NCBI GenBank assembly: GCA_001599715.1
Contig: BCHU01000003.1
Span: 1,612,001 to 1,676,000, forward strand
DNA from: Phaeotremella fagi
Taxonomy: Eukaryota > Basidiomycota > Tremellomycetes > Tremellales > Phaeotremellaceae
Direction of reading: 5' to 3'
DNA: 64,000 nucleotides
The notes beneath the pieces are model-generated. The model saw nothing but the letters and a program-made list of their open reading frames with translations. It was not told the origin of the DNA and searched no databases. This document shows, piece by piece, positions 10,350-22,961 of the stretch; within the stretch, counting starts at the first letter, position 1, and each line of letters starts with the position of its first letter. The translations under genes were made by a program, and so were the position numbers.

Positions 10350-12548
10350 TCATTCCTTGACCTCAACTAGACTAGGTCTCAATTGATCCAACCTGTTTAC
10401 ACCGAGTAACCTCAACGTCAAAAGGATTTCCTGCTGTAAAACTAACGTAAATGTATTATCAATAAAAGCAATACTTTGTCAGAGACTGATCCACTCACTT
10501 GACACTGCATGTTCAACCCCCTCCTCACCAGCGACAGATTGAGCAAACAAGAATCCTCTACCTACACCAACAGCTTGAGCCCCCAAACACAATGCTTTAA
10601 CCACATCCGTACCCCTCGACACACCACCGTCAATGAAGATCTCAAACGGTTTATCCATTTTACCAGGTTGGTCATCCGGTGTTAATTTCTCTGGAGTTTT
10701 CAGGGACGAAAGTTGTAGACCGGTCGCACCTCTGAATTCTGGTTTGAGGAGTTGGGGAGCGTGTTTACGGATTTCGAGGAGGACATCGAGACATGGTCGA
10801 GTGGTGTCTAATTGTCGACCGCCGTGGTTTGAAATCACTATTCCTGATGCACCTTTTTCGTATGCCAACAAAGCGTCCTAAAAACATTTGCTCAGCTTAT
10901 CGTCCAATCACTTAATGCACTTGACCCACCTCAACACATTGAACACCTTTAACGATGATCGGTAAATCAGTCAAACTCTTTATCCAAGCGATATCGTCCC
11001 AATTCAAATTCGGATCTACACCAGCAAACATGGCCTGACTAACACCTTGACTAGATTCACCTTCTGTCTTGATACTAACCCCAGCGGCTGGAGCTTCGAA
11101 ATCACCCTTCAATCGTAAATCCCTTTCACGTTTCCCACCAACTGGTGCGTCAGCTGTTAAGAAGATAGCGTCTAGTTTGAGAGTGTTGAGTTTTTTGATT
11201 AGTTGTTCTGCGATATCTCTTTTTCGGTTGACGTAGAGTTGGAAGAAGAGGGGTTGGTTTGGGATACGGGCTGCAACCATTTCTTCCAGTGAGCAAGAGG
11301 CGTTAGATGAGATCTAGGATGTTGGATAAGTGATTGCCCCTGGCCGCGGACTTGATGTAACATACCACTTGGATTATACCAGTTTTTCCAGCTCCTTTAG
11401 TTAAATTGACTTCACCAAGTGGATGTCCAAGTTTAGCCATAGCCCTGTGTCATCGTTATCAACTTTCAAACTCTATCACAGTAAGTCTAAAACCTACGCA
11501 GGAGCAATGAAGACAGGTATAGTACTAGAATGACCTAATAGATTGGTAGTCGCATCGGCTTCTGAAACCTTTCTCAAGATTCGAGGTCGGAATTGAACTT
11601 TTTGATAGGCGTCCGCGTTAGCTATCTTTGTGATTTCGTCATCTCCAGCTGAAGCGTAATACGCCCAAGCTACTTTTGTTAAAAGTGGTTCAGCGAATTT
11701 CTACATGTACCAGTAGGAAATGTTAGTGTTTTATCGAGAGAAAGTGTATTCGATGTTTTGGTGAACCTCGAACCCACCTCGAAATCTTCCATGTTTATCA
11801 CAGCCCCCAACCCTCTTTCCTCCATAGCCTCCCTCTCTCTCTGAACCCGACTCTCCTCGTCCTCTTCACCCGCTGAAGTCTTCAATCTAATTTGAGATTT
11901 CTCCTCGTCACTCGCAGATTCTACATCAAGATACCCAAGATGATAGACGTTAGGTGGTAAATTCTCTTCATCGAGTTGATCGTTTGGATGACGAGGTTTG
12001 AATATTGGAGTTACATCTTTGGAACGATTGTTTTTGATAATCTCTGATCCTCCTGGATGATCTTCTAGAAATTCTGACATGCTTAGGGACTCGTTTTAGC
12101 ATTTCATGTCCATTTTATGATCCAAGTTTGACTTACTTGTACACTTCACCATTGATTACTACCCAGATTTCATCACTTGATTCCTTGGATAACACTTCCT
12201 TGATAGAAATGGGTTTACCAACTTTCTTGTCTCCTTCGGAGGAATGAACTGCATCGGGAGTAGCAGAATGAACTTTATCAGGTTGAGAATCGAGATGGAT
12301 AGTTTTGAAATATGCATATGTCTATGATATGTTTCAGTCATCAATATGATATACATAGATTTGTAAGTTCCAGAGATAACGCTTACAGGTATAGAAAGAG
12401 CTGCTGCTATAAGTAAATATCTTGATCCCGATAACGGAGCTCTTGATGTGGTTGGGGCTGTGGATAGACCTCTTAGTGAGTTGAGATTTGGTCTTGGTTT
12501 TCGATGGAGTGCTGATCGAAGTGAGAGGAATGGGAGTGATCTTGACAT
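10350..12548 (-). CDS. Flavocytochrome b2, L-lactate dehydrogenase (cytochrome c)
   Basis: It oxidises L-lactate to pyruvate and passes electrons to cytochrome c in the mitochondrial intermembrane space. The N-terminus is an Arg/Ser-rich presequence followed by a hydrophobic sorting segment (RYLLIAAALSIPV), as in yeast Cyb2. The cytochrome b5 domain has the heme ligands His in FLEDHPGGSEII and His in IFKPRHPND. The FMN alpha-hydroxyacid oxidase domain shows FQLYVNRKRD, FLTADAPVGGKRERDLR, the active-site GIVISNHGGRQLD and the FMN phosphate site FIDGGVSRGTDVVKAL with GVGRGFLFA. The last intron uses acceptor ACGTTAG, so the end reads ILQQEILLTLRLLGVNRL before TGA at 10350-10352. About eight exons. 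Divergent from the Nudix gene over a 194-bp promoter. All catalytic residues checked are present. Confidence 0.9.
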
Positions 12549-12742
12549 TTCTTTGGATTGGAACTAGAGAAAGGTTAGGTTGGGGATGTTGACTTTTTAT
12601 TGACCAATAAGAGAATCGGTATAACTCTATACCGGTCCATCAACGGTACGGCTGATCCGACTGAGGTACAAAGGACTCAAATTCCACAACTCTGGTTAGA
12701 TACAAAACGATATTCCAAAAAATCCATATACTTGACAATACA

Positions 12743-13414
12743 ATGACAAGGAAGGTAGCTCTAGCAATAGTTTTTGACCCAACCACGAAGAAAGTGTTAA
12801 TGGTGACAAGCAGGAAACATAAACATCTATGGATATGTAAGTGTCAACCCCATCTGATCGGGATGGAATTCTGATATCTTGGATATACTGTAGTACCTAA
12901 AGGTGGGATCGAGAAAGGTGAAACATCAGGTCAAGCAGCAGTAAGAGAAGCATGGGAGGAAGGTAAGCCAATCAACCACAAGTAGAATCTACTAACCCGA
13001 ACACTCCTAGCTGGAACACCTAAAAACCTATCTCCACCCGAAGATAAGAATCTCCTCCTAACCCTCGATCTCCCCTCCAAAAAACCAAGTAGATGGTACA
13101 TCCACGTCCTAGAAACTTCTGCCCTTGACGTTGACTCGATCACATCCTGGCCGGAAATCCATGAAAGAAAACGTGGATGGTTTAGTGTGGAGGAGGTTTT
13201 GGGGAAGATCAGGGAATGGTATATTGATTATAATGCTTTGAGCGATTTGTTGGCTCATGAAGGGGAATTTGGGGTGGTGGAGGGTGAGAGGGTTGGGAGT
13301 GATGGTGATTATCTTGAGAGTGGGACTGGGACTGGGGTTGGGAAGAAGGTCGCGAAAGGGGGTGCTATGGAGAAGGCTTTTAATGCCTTTTTGGAGTTGA
13401 AGGGGTTAGCTTGA
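12743..13414 (+). CDS. Nudix hydrolase, probable diphosphoinositol polyphosphate phosphohydrolase
   Basis: A Nudix pyrophosphohydrolase of about 185 residues. The start is MTRKVALAIVFD at 12743. The first intron joins LWI to LPKGGI, giving the typical WxLPKGG entry of the DIPP/Aps1 group. The Nudix box is complete: GGIEKGETSGQAAVREAWEE with AGT after the next intron. All box residues (G, E, REx2EE, G) are there, so activity is expected. The C-terminal part has ERKRGWFSVEEV and a Gly-rich tail. This subgroup acts on inositol pyrophosphates and diadenosine polyphosphates; the actual substrate is inferred. It faces flavocytochrome b2 head-to-head. Confidence 0.82.
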
Positions 13415-13624
13415 GGATGGACGATCCTCGTTCGAATTTGGATGTTCGCTGTAGCATATGATTGTAATTTGCAGAGGAGAAGCAGATTTTAAAATTGATT
13501 CGAACCATTGGTGACTGAATCATTCCACCCTCATTCCTGTAAAGACGCTCGACCACAAAATCCATCGCGAAGACCATTATATACAATACAACCTCAGACT
13601 TCAGCTCCAGCCTCCAAATCCAAC

Positions 13625-15008
13625 TCAATCCATCGCACCCAGATCGCGACCAACTCCACCCATCCCAGACCCAACCAAACCTCTCAACAACTTATTCTCC
13701 TGTTCCTCTCTCTTTCTATCTCTCTCCAACTCTTCACGATTCCTCTTAACACCTTTACGTCTCATGGGCGTCTCCTGACCTCTAGCCTTGACTTCATCGG
13801 GATCAGGTAGAAGATGTGATAAAGCCGGAGGAAGGATCGTTGGTTTGCTCAGTGCTCTTGGTGGTCTACCTCTTCTTTTCGGTAGGGATGAAGGAGGTGG
13901 GAGTGGGGAGGTCGAGTTCGTTGTTGTTGAGGGTAAGAGGGGTAGATTCGTTATAGCTGGAAGAGTTCCTTTCTGTTTGATCGATTTGTCAATTGACGTA
14001 TAACGTTGGGAAATTAGATCAACTTGCCTCTTTCCATATCTTCAATAATCGCTCAATGAACCCTCGAACATCTGATAGAGCCATTTTCGCATCTTCTTCA
14101 TACGTGCCAATTGTGTATTCACTAAGTTGTGCCTTTGAATCCTCCAAATCAAGTTTGAGTTCTTCAACACTTTTCCCTAACCTCGTTGCCAGATCATGTA
14201 AAACCTTCAGTCGTTTATCGCCATCTCTGTCTACCATTTCTGGAAGTTGGATATTGAGATTATCAGGGTTTACTTTACTGCTTGATCTCAAAGATGCCAA
14301 TTCAACATCCTTCTCGGCGATTTTCGACCTAGTTTCCTCTAAATCTTTAACAAGAGCCAGCCGTGTGATTTCGAATGGATCAGATTGATTGTTACCAGTT
14401 TCAGTTTCACTACCCAGTTTTTGACCTGTTTTAGATAGCGTGATAGAAGTAACTAGACCTTGCGTGAAATCGAACGCTGTAGGTGGTATTTTAGATTGTT
14501 GAGATTTAACAACGTTTTCGAAATGATGTTGTAAACTTTCAAAACCGAAATCTTCCACCCCGTTCCCCGTGGCTTTAACAGCAGCAGTCGCGAGTTCACC
14601 TAAGGTGTTGTCGTAAATCGTTTCACCACCTAAAACGTTGATTATCGCTTTCAAACGTTCATTCTCTTCACGGAGGGAATCTATCGTTATCTCGATAGAA
14701 GAACTTTGCTCTTCACTCTTCAATCTGTATCTATATGTCGAATCGTCGTTGGTGGGTTCTTTGATGTCTTGGGTGATTTTGTCGTGGGTGTTGATCTCTG
14801 ATTCGGGGAGGAATAGGTCATCGTCCTCATCCTGATCCTGGTCCTGGTCGTCGTGCTCTTGATTCGTCAACGAGGGATCTATGAGTAAGGAATCATCGTC
14901 GTAGTGGTTGACGTCGAGTTGTTCTGGATGTGGGAAGAGTGGATCTAGGTTAACTTCATCGGTTGAGAAAGTGGGTAGCGATATATCGTGATGATTCGAT
15001 AATGGCAT
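13625..15008 (-). CDS. Coiled-coil protein with AT-hook, unknown function
   Basis: Two exons joined by a GC-AG intron (13973-14027) give about 440 residues. The start is MPLSNHHDISLPTFS. The N-terminus is acidic (DQDQDQDEDDD). Two long coiled-coil stretches follow: IDSLREENERLKAIINVLG near residue 115, and a second region including DLEETRSKIAEKDVELASL and LATRLGKSVEELKLDLEDSK. The second exon carries an AT-hook core (KRRGRPPRALSKP) and a basic heptad-like region (KRNREELERDRKREEQ). The stop is TGA at 13625-13627. AT-hook plus coiled coil points to a chromatin or kinetochore role, but I do not recognise the family. Without splicing, the protein would stop just after IWKEAS and lack the AT-hook. 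The gene is divergent from PRP5. Confidence 0.65.
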
Positions 15009-15202
15009 GGTGGGTGGGTTGAGTGGTGGATAAGGATGAGGTGCAATTCAAAAACAACAAAAACAACAACAACAAAGGCAAGGTGCCACATTCGGAATTT
15101 TACGGTAATAAAGGGTTCCTCCACTTGCCACTGTCTAGCATAAGTTGATGTTCTTCTCCTTCTTACTCTTCTATTTCTACTTGTACTTCTACAATCATCA
15201 CC

Positions 15203-18200
15203 ATGCCTCGTTCACCTCGTAGATCAAGATCTCCAGAACAGAGAAGATCAGATCATAGAAGTTCCTATAGAAGCCCTTCTCCTTCTAGGGACAGGGACAG
15301 GGACAGGGATCGATACAGCTCCAGGAGGGATGATAGACGGTATGATGATAGAGAGAGGGATAGGGACAGAGATAGGACACGAGACAGAGACAGAGACAGG
15401 GAGAGGGATAGAAGGGATAGAGATCGAGACAGGGATAGAGAACGAGAAAGAGAAAGAGACCGAGATAAAGATAGAACTCGTGAAGTAGAGAAAGAAAAGG
15501 GCAGAAGAGTGAGGGAAGATCGTCATGACGACCGAAGAGATGACCGACGAGAACGACCTCACGCAGCATCCCCTTCCAAACCTCGATCTCCACCTCCCGT
15601 ATCCACTCCCACATCAAACGCTTCACCCGCACCGACGACTGAAGAAGAGAAACAAAGATTGAAAAAGGAGAGATTGGAAGCGTGGAAAAAATCTAGAGAA
15701 TTAGCAAAGGGTAAAGACTCTAAACCGTCTACTCCAACACCTGAACCTGACTCTTTACCAAAGCCAAAATCCGTTTCGAACATTTCAACAAATGGTGTTG
15801 GATTACCACCTAAACCCCAAGCTTTATCTTTTAACTCTGCGAAAATTGGATTACCACTTAGAAATGGATCGAATTTAAAACGCTCAGTGATAGCTCTAGA
15901 TGACGAAGATTCTACAGATAGAAAACTTCAGAAATTGGATTTACCTGAAGTAAACCCAGAAGTTCAAAGTGGTGATGCTGCAAAAGTTGAAGCTGTCAGT
16001 GCGGATCTAGATGTTGTGGATGGTGATGATGGGAATGAGGACGATGCTGTTCCGGGGGTAGAACTCAAGGAAGAAAAAATGCAAGTTGAGGAAGAAGAGG
16101 AGGAAGATCCACTTGACGCTTTCATGAGGGAAAACATTCTCGAGGTCAAGGATGTCAATAAAGCCGATGCTAGTCGTTTAGGAATAGCCGTCGCAGATCA
16201 GGAAGATGTAGAAGAACAGGAGATTAAAAATAAGTTGGAAGAGGACTTGGCTAACAAGGAAGCTATCTTAGCGTAAGTCATTGATTAATGAATCTTGCTG
16301 ACTCGTCTTAGTCAAGCAGCCAGTAAATCAAGGAAAAAGGATTTACCAACTCCAGACCATTCAAAGATAAATTATGAACCATTTCGAAAGGCTTTCTATT
16401 CTGCTCCAGTTGAAGTTCAGGAGATGGATGATGAGGAGGCAGAGTTACTCCGATTAGAAATGGATGGTATCAAAATTCGTGGACAGGACGCTCCTAGACC
16501 GGTTAAGAATTGGGGTGCATTTGGTTTACCCACTGGATGGTGAGTGTTTTAAACTTAACTTAGCTAAATGACAGTATCGACGTTATAAAACGTAACGAAT
16601 GGAGTGCTCCTACTTCGATTCAAGCTCAAGCTATTCCTGCGATAATGTCTGGTAGAGACGTCATTGGTGTCGCAAAGACTGGATCCGGAAAGACTATCGC
16701 TTTCCTCCTTCCTCTGTTTCGACATATGAAGGATCAACGGCCGGTTGGAGGAGGAGAGGGTCCGATTGCTATTGTCATGTCACCAACGAGAGAATTGGCT
16801 ATGCAGATATATCGAGAGGCCAAACCTTTTTTGAAAGTTCTCAATTTAAGAGTGAGTTCGTGGTTTAAAGGTCTTACTGACAAACAGGGTGTCGCATGTT
16901 ATGGTGGATCACCGATTTCAGAGGATATCGCCAATATGAAAAAGGGTGCTGAATTAGTCGTTTGCACGCCAGGAAGAATGATCGATCTGTTAACGGCGAA
17001 TAATGGTCGTGTGACCAATTTACGACGAGTCACTTACATCGTTTTGGACGAGGCCGATAGAATGTTTGATATGGGTTTCGAACCTCAAGTGATGAAGATT
17101 CTTAATAACGTTCGACCTAACGCACAGAAAGTGCTGTTTTCGGCAACATTCCCTAAAACGATGGACGCTTTGGCTAGAAAGATATTAGTCAAGCCGTTGG
17201 AAATTACTGTTGGTGGAAGATCAGTAGTTGCTCCTGAAATCGATCAACGTGTGGAAGTCAGAGACGCCGACACAAAGTTCAATAGATTATTGGAGATACT
17301 GGGTGAAATGAGTCAAGAGAATGAAGAAGAAGATCTGAGAGCTTTGATCTTTGTTGATAGACAAGAATCTGCGGATGACTTGTTTAGGGATTTACTACAA
17401 AAAGGTTATATCTGCGCTTCGCTCCATGGTGGTAAAGATCAAGTTGATCGTGATGAGGCTATCAACAATTTCAAAACTGGTGATATCCCAATTATAGTGG
17501 CTACATCGGTAGCAGCTAGAGGTTTGGATGTCAAAGAATTGAAATTGGTTATTGTGAGTTAATTATTGTTGGTTAGAGCTAACGTCAATAGAATTACGAT
17601 TGTCCAAACCATATGGAAGATTATGTTCATCGAGCTGGGCGTACTGGACGTGCCGGTAATAAAGGTGTTTGTATCACTTTTATTACACCTGAACAAGAGA
17701 AATTCTCGGTGGATATTGTCAGAGCTATGGAGGCTAGTAAAGCATTTGTACCGGAGGATCTACAGGAAATGTCAAACAGTGAGTGGAATATACGGATGGC
17801 AAGAGAAGAGGATTTGACCAATTGTCTTAGACTTCTTGGCAAAAATCAAATCTGGTAAAGCCAGAGCAGCAGCTTCTGGATACGCTGGTAAAGGACTTGA
17901 AAGAATTGAGAAAAGACGTGACGACAAGGAAAGAGCTGAAAAGTCGACGTATGGAGATACGTCCGAAGCGTTATCTCTTTCTTCCAGAGAAGGCGCCGTT
18001 ATACCTTACAAACCTCACGGAACTGAACCTTCGAAGAATTCCGAGCACTCTGGGAAAGGAGACGCAGATTATACATTCACTGAAATCAACGTTGAAATCG
18101 TTCATGGTCCAGCTCCAGATAGATTGTTACCTGCCGGTGGTAAAACTGGAAAGGTAGTCCTACCAGCGTCGACATTGGCAGCACTAGAAAAAGCTAAAGC

Positions 18201-18765
18201 TGAAGGTAAACATGTGGATGCGGCTAGATTAGCCAAGATCGTTGGTGTCCTGACGCAATCTATTGAATCTACCAAAGCGGAGAAGTTTGGTGCGGCGATC
18301 GCAGCGGCTGATTTGGGAAGGAAAACTAAAGATCCGGACGCTACGGATTGGCACGCTGTTTTCCCTATTAATGATTATCCACAGAAGGCTAGATGGAAAG
18401 CTACGAATAAGGAACAGATGATGTTGATGGCTGAAATTTCTGGTGCTTCTATTACGAATAAAGGTGGGTGTTTTCTTTTTCTGTCGAGTAAGAGTCGTTT
18501 GCTGATGACGATATAGGTATCTACTATCCACCAGGCGAAGAACCTGGTTTAGGTCAAGAACCTAAACTTCATCTTCTTATCGAATCGAACGATGAATTCA
18601 GAGTTAGAGCCGCTGTTGACGAATTACGTAGAGTTTTGGTTGAAGCTTCGATTGGGGCTCTGAATGTGAGTTTCTTTAGCTGTGTTTTGTAACTTTTTTT
18701 TGCTGATTTCCATTCTTCAGAGCGCTGATCGTGGTGGTGCTTCTGGTGGTAGATATGCGGTGTAG
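15203..18765 (+). CDS. PRP5: DEAD-box RNA helicase Prp5 (DDX46-like)
   Basis: The ATPase that proofreads branch-site pairing and remodels U2 snRNP during prespliceosome assembly. The N-terminus is an RS/RD/RE-repeat region (residues about 1-110) as in metazoan DDX46. An acidic block then leads into the DPLD motif ([14 protein letters not shown]), the known SF3B1 contact of Prp5. The helicase core has [10 protein letters not shown] (motif I), SPTRELAMQ (Ia), [12 protein letters not shown] (Ib), [15 protein letters not shown] (II), LFSATFP (III), [16 protein letters not shown] (V) and [13 protein letters not shown] (VI). The C-terminal domain ends with the [13 protein letters not shown] tail. 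Eight exons. Its length (about 1,050 residues) suits the family. The gene shares a 194-bp divergent promoter with the coiled-coil AT-hook gene. Confidence 0.95.
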
Positions 18766-19024
18766 GTGGCTTTGGCTCATGTATTTTTATTGTTAGCATC
18801 CTTATTATATCATATGCATACGAGTATCGTTGAGTACCAGCTGTAAAAAAACACCTTATGACTGCAACCCAAATAAATTTGAATAAAGATTACTCGCGTG
18901 GTTCGGAACCGAATTTCCTTGGACAATGAATCGATGGTTTCAAATACCAAGGACTGCACAAACTAATTCATTTCTCTTCATCTTTCTTCTTCTCTTTCTT
19001 CTTTCTGATAGTTTAAGTACATCA

Positions 19025-20652
19025 TGACGACACCTAAATGGGTATCAGATGAGCTGAGAAGTATATTAGGTTTAGGTAGGTATTTCATCATGAATGTTTG
19101 GCTCACACGGCGACAGATGAAGAAACCGTTAAACAAGTTATCATACCTGATTTAGAGGGTTATACTCTTGAAGCTAGACTGAGAGGGCATTTACAGGTAA
19201 CTCAAACGCGACATCCATATGCAAAGACTTAGAGTGACGCTGATGGGAAACTGTTGATAGGACTTTTTGGGATCTTCGATACCAGCCAAGAATTTCGTTG
19301 ATAAATATATATCATTCCGATTTCCTAGTCTACCAAAGCCAGTATCAACACTACATTCATCGTCATCATCATCAATCTCACCTACACCCCCACTTCCAAC
19401 AACCCAAACCAATACCAAACCAAAACCAAAACCCAAAAATCCAACTTATCAGAATCTAAAACCGTCGTCCACACCAAAACCCACTCCAAACCATATCCCA
19501 ACCCAAGAAGATTTCTTAAAAGCATTCGGACCAAATGGTAAAATCTATCAAAAGAATCGTGAAGTCGATGGTTATAACAGCTCAACTCCTGTATCAGGAA
19601 CTCATTCACCTAATAACGGTTTATCAAGACCTAGTTCAGGTAGTGGATATTCACGTACCCATCTGCATAAGGATATACCTAGAAGCGGTGGATTTTTGAG
19701 TGTTCATGAGGTTCAAGCTAAGGGGAAGGAGAATGAAAGACCTCGAGAGAAGGAGAGGATTTGGGATTTACCTAAGAGTAAAGAGGTTTTGGTTTTTGAA
19801 GGGATGATTAGGGATTTGATTGAGAATACGGTAGAGACTGGAGAGGTGGATGAATGTTTTTGTCAAGGTGAGTGGGAGTTTTGATCAATTTTGAAAAAGA
19901 AGTTTATTCAAGTCGTTATACCTATCATAGCCCGAATACATCCACTTTCATCATACACACCCTCATGTTCGAATTGCGGTTTGACACTGTGTACAATCCA
20001 AAAACCCCATGTCCCTTGTCCATCATGTAGATCCAGTCTAATGAATCCCTCTCAAAAATCTAGATTAGTACTGAGATTACAAGATGATATTAAGAATCAA
20101 CAATCTATCGAAAACGAGAAAAGAGAACTCAGGGAACGTGAACGATTGGAGAGACTGAAAATAGCTTCTGGGGGAGGTGCATTCCCAACTTTAAACGGGG
20201 GTACACCATCATCGTCATCCAATCAACAACAAAATCAAAGTCAACCCGGTAGAAAAGTCTTGACCATAGGTGGGGGGAAAGGGAAAGGTAAATCCAAAGC
20301 GATCTTGACTACTACATATACCAGGATCGTCGATTCAAACACAAATTCAAATGAATTATCGAAAGAGGATAAAGGGGATTTAATCAAACGACCAAAAGAA
20401 TCTCCATGTGATTCCAAGAAAATCGAGAAGGATTGGAATAGATGGGTTAGACGTCAACATGAGGATGATAGGTTTTGGAGGAATGGGTCATCTGGAACTG
20501 GCTCTGGGTCTGGGTCTGGGTCGGAGGGGGAATGGGAATACGTTGAAGAGAAGGTTACGGAGATTGTTCATGAGGGTGAAGGGAGACGACGGAATGCGAA
20601 GAAGAAAAAGGGGTTGGGGGTTGATGGGAGGAAAGTCGTTGGAGCTGCTTGA
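19025..20652 (+). CDS. ASC-1/TRIP4-type zinc-finger protein (Rqt4-like)
   Basis: The C2HC5 zinc finger of activating signal cointegrator 1 is clear: ECFCQARIHPLSSY, then SCSNCGLTLC, then CPSCRSSL. In yeast the homologue Rqt4 is part of the ribosome quality-control trigger complex that splits collided ribosomes; in animals TRIP4 belongs to the ASC-1 complex. Four exons give about 490 residues, starting MTTPKWVSDELRSILG. The N-terminal helical segment (EETVKQVIIPDLEGYTLE) may be the small domain found in these proteins. A Pro/Lys-rich linker separates it from the zinc finger. The C-terminus has a charged coiled coil (ENEKRELRERERLERLK), a Trp-rich motif (EKDWNRWVRRQHEDDRFW) and a Gly/Ser tract. 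The gene converges on the glycosyltransferase gene with about 96 bases between stops. Confidence 0.82.
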
Positions 20653-20748
20653 TTGGATCCAGAGGTTTGATGAGTAGATTTAACTATCTACAAGCCATAT
20701 ACATTTCTATGTTCAGATATTTATCCCTTGTACTCCTGGCTACCCCGT

Positions 20749-22961
20749 TTACGGTAACATCATCCCAGGTTTACCCTTCTTGATTCGTCCACTCTCAATA
20801 TGTCCATAACATCTCTTCAACTCCATACACCTTTCCCAAACACCTTCCTCTAAAGCTGGAACCCCACCATGAACTCTAACCACATCATTGAACATCCCTT
20901 CTAAATCTCTTGTAAGGTATTCCTTCATTTTACTGAGCGAATATTCGAACGTCATGTCGTTTGGAATACTTTTTTTTTTCTTTTTGTTAGTATTTCTTTG
21001 TCTTGTGTTAGGTTGGACTGACGTACAATCTTTTGATTGGGGTTTTCAAAGCTCGACGAATAACTTCAGATAATTCTGTTTGATTTTGGAGATGATAGGT
21101 GTATACGTATGGTTCGCCTATTGTCATCGCTGGACCGTGTTGCATTCTTCTACAACGGAGTAGACATTAATCATCCTTGGTTTGATAGAGTTTCTTTAGA
21201 CTCTGGACATCACTTACGTTCCATAAATATCCCATCCGTTCGTACCCTTCAGATCATAAATTTTATCAAAATGTGGCACAACCACCGGAGTAGCTTGGCA
21301 TCTAACGTCGAAGCAAGTCAATGGAAGAATCGGATAGATAAACTTACAGTGCAGTATAAACAGAAGGACTGATTAAAGGGTATCCAACACCCAACATGAC
21401 TTTAACACTTCCAACTAATTCTTCATAGTTCTCCCTAGTTTGTTTACCTAACGAAATCAACCCTTCTGGAATTGGGGTTTCGGACTCGTCAATCTCTGCT
21501 GTTGTTAGGAGGTTAAAGGCTGGGTCTTGGGAGAGGGAAGACCATATTCCTTCTGGGGTATCATATCTATTGAAATACACTGAATTCATTGGTCAGTCTA
21601 CTAGGTGTAATATTGTTTCATAAACATACTTGACATTTTGGCAAATATCAACACCGAATCTTCTCTCTCTGTAAAAGGTTTTATTGGTAGTTTTAAACAG
21701 TACTCTTCTATCGAATATGGGAGATGGAAATGACCACCTGGAATTGGGAATGGTCTGAGTGAGAGGTTAGTACACATTTTGCGAATCTATCCAATACACT
21801 AGATCACTCACGTAGCGATCCACTCTTGACCTAGGGGATGATAACTCCATTCACCTTTCCGCGTGTGATTCCACCAATAATTGACATTAGCAATTTCAAC
21901 AGGTTTAGCTCCCCACTATATATACAGTATGTAAATCAGTAAACACCTCTCATGAAGAGGGAAATTCAAGTCAACTGACATAATCCACCACACCAAGTCT
22001 GTAAATTGGAATCACACCCCTCTCATGATCAGGAACATCGGTTTCACCAACGAAATGTTCTTTAGCTATGCATCTCGGATCACGAACGCATGAGACTACG
22101 ACTTTGTCTTGTGCCCAAAGGATGGTGTAGAGATCAGGGATGATTTCGGCGAATTGGATCCAATGGTCGTATGGTCCAACTGGGAGGACGTAGTATCCCA
22201 AAACTTGAATTTGTTTTACTAGCGATTCCATCCATATCACCTAGAAGTTTTATTTTTGTTTTTTCAGTGTGATGGGAGAGAGGTGTTATGGTGGTACTCA
22301 CCTCGCCAGTGGTTGCTTTACGCCATACTTCGGATGTGTATGGATATTCTGCTAGGATTACTGGTCGTTGTGGACATTGTTTGAATGATGGTTCGGTAAC
22401 TGGTAAAAAACAGTTCAACATGTCATGAAGGGACTGTAATACATGATCATGGGTATGTTGATAAGATAGACTACAGTATGAGTGAGGATAGTCATTTAGT
22501 CTCCGGTACAACGTAAGAATTTAGTTGACAACTCACAAATGTGGTCTAGATTCTCTTTCTATAGCTACCAAAACCTGTCTATATTGACGAGCTTTGAGAC
22601 ACTCCGGTGGATCGTTGGAGATATCATCCAGATGATCCCAATTCTCACACCCAGGATCTTCAACTCTATCGTCTCCTGTAAACCAACTCGTAAACCCATG
22701 GAATGAAGGTTCGTTTTTGATCTTAGTGAACGAAGATTGATCTTCTGAAACCGCGTGATTGTTCTGACTGAAGTAGTTCGTAGATAGGATCGTGAGCACC
22801 ACGAAAGCTCCTAGAAGGGATAAAAGGGTTAATCGTCTTTTAGACGTTCGATTTTGAGTGTGGGTAGGGGAATGACGATTGGGGTTAGGTGAGGGTTTGG
22901 GGGTTAAGAGTGATTTCCCGTTCTCTGGATCTGGGAGGGTGACTCTGAATTCGAACGCCAT
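20749..22961 (-). CDS. Type II membrane glycosyltransferase, GT18-like
   Basis: A Golgi-type enzyme by topology: a short basic cytoplasmic tail (SKRRLTLLSLLGAFVVL) runs into a single membrane anchor at residues about 44-62, then a long lumenal part. About nine exons. The lumenal segments PVILAEYPYTSEVWRK, GYYVLPVGPYDHWIQF, the later LGVGYPLISPSVYTAL and CQATPVVVPHFDKIY resemble the family 18 N-acetylglucosaminyltransferases (MGAT5-like) of basidiomycetes. The donor-binding end of the domain is near GEPYVYTYHLQNQTEL. The stop lies just after GRIKKGKPGMMLP at 20749. The precise acceptor (protein N-glycan or another glycan) is inferred only from family, and the assignment to GT18 should be tested by profile search. 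Confidence 0.68.

Noticed and set aside
13485..13515. GGTTCGAATC as a tRNA B box on the minus strand
   Set aside because: No acceptor stem or A box at a suitable distance; no cloverleaf could be drawn. No other tRNA was found.
15248..15632. Long minus-strand frames opposite the PRP5 N-terminus
   Set aside because: They are antisense shadows of the repetitive RD/RE codons of Prp5.
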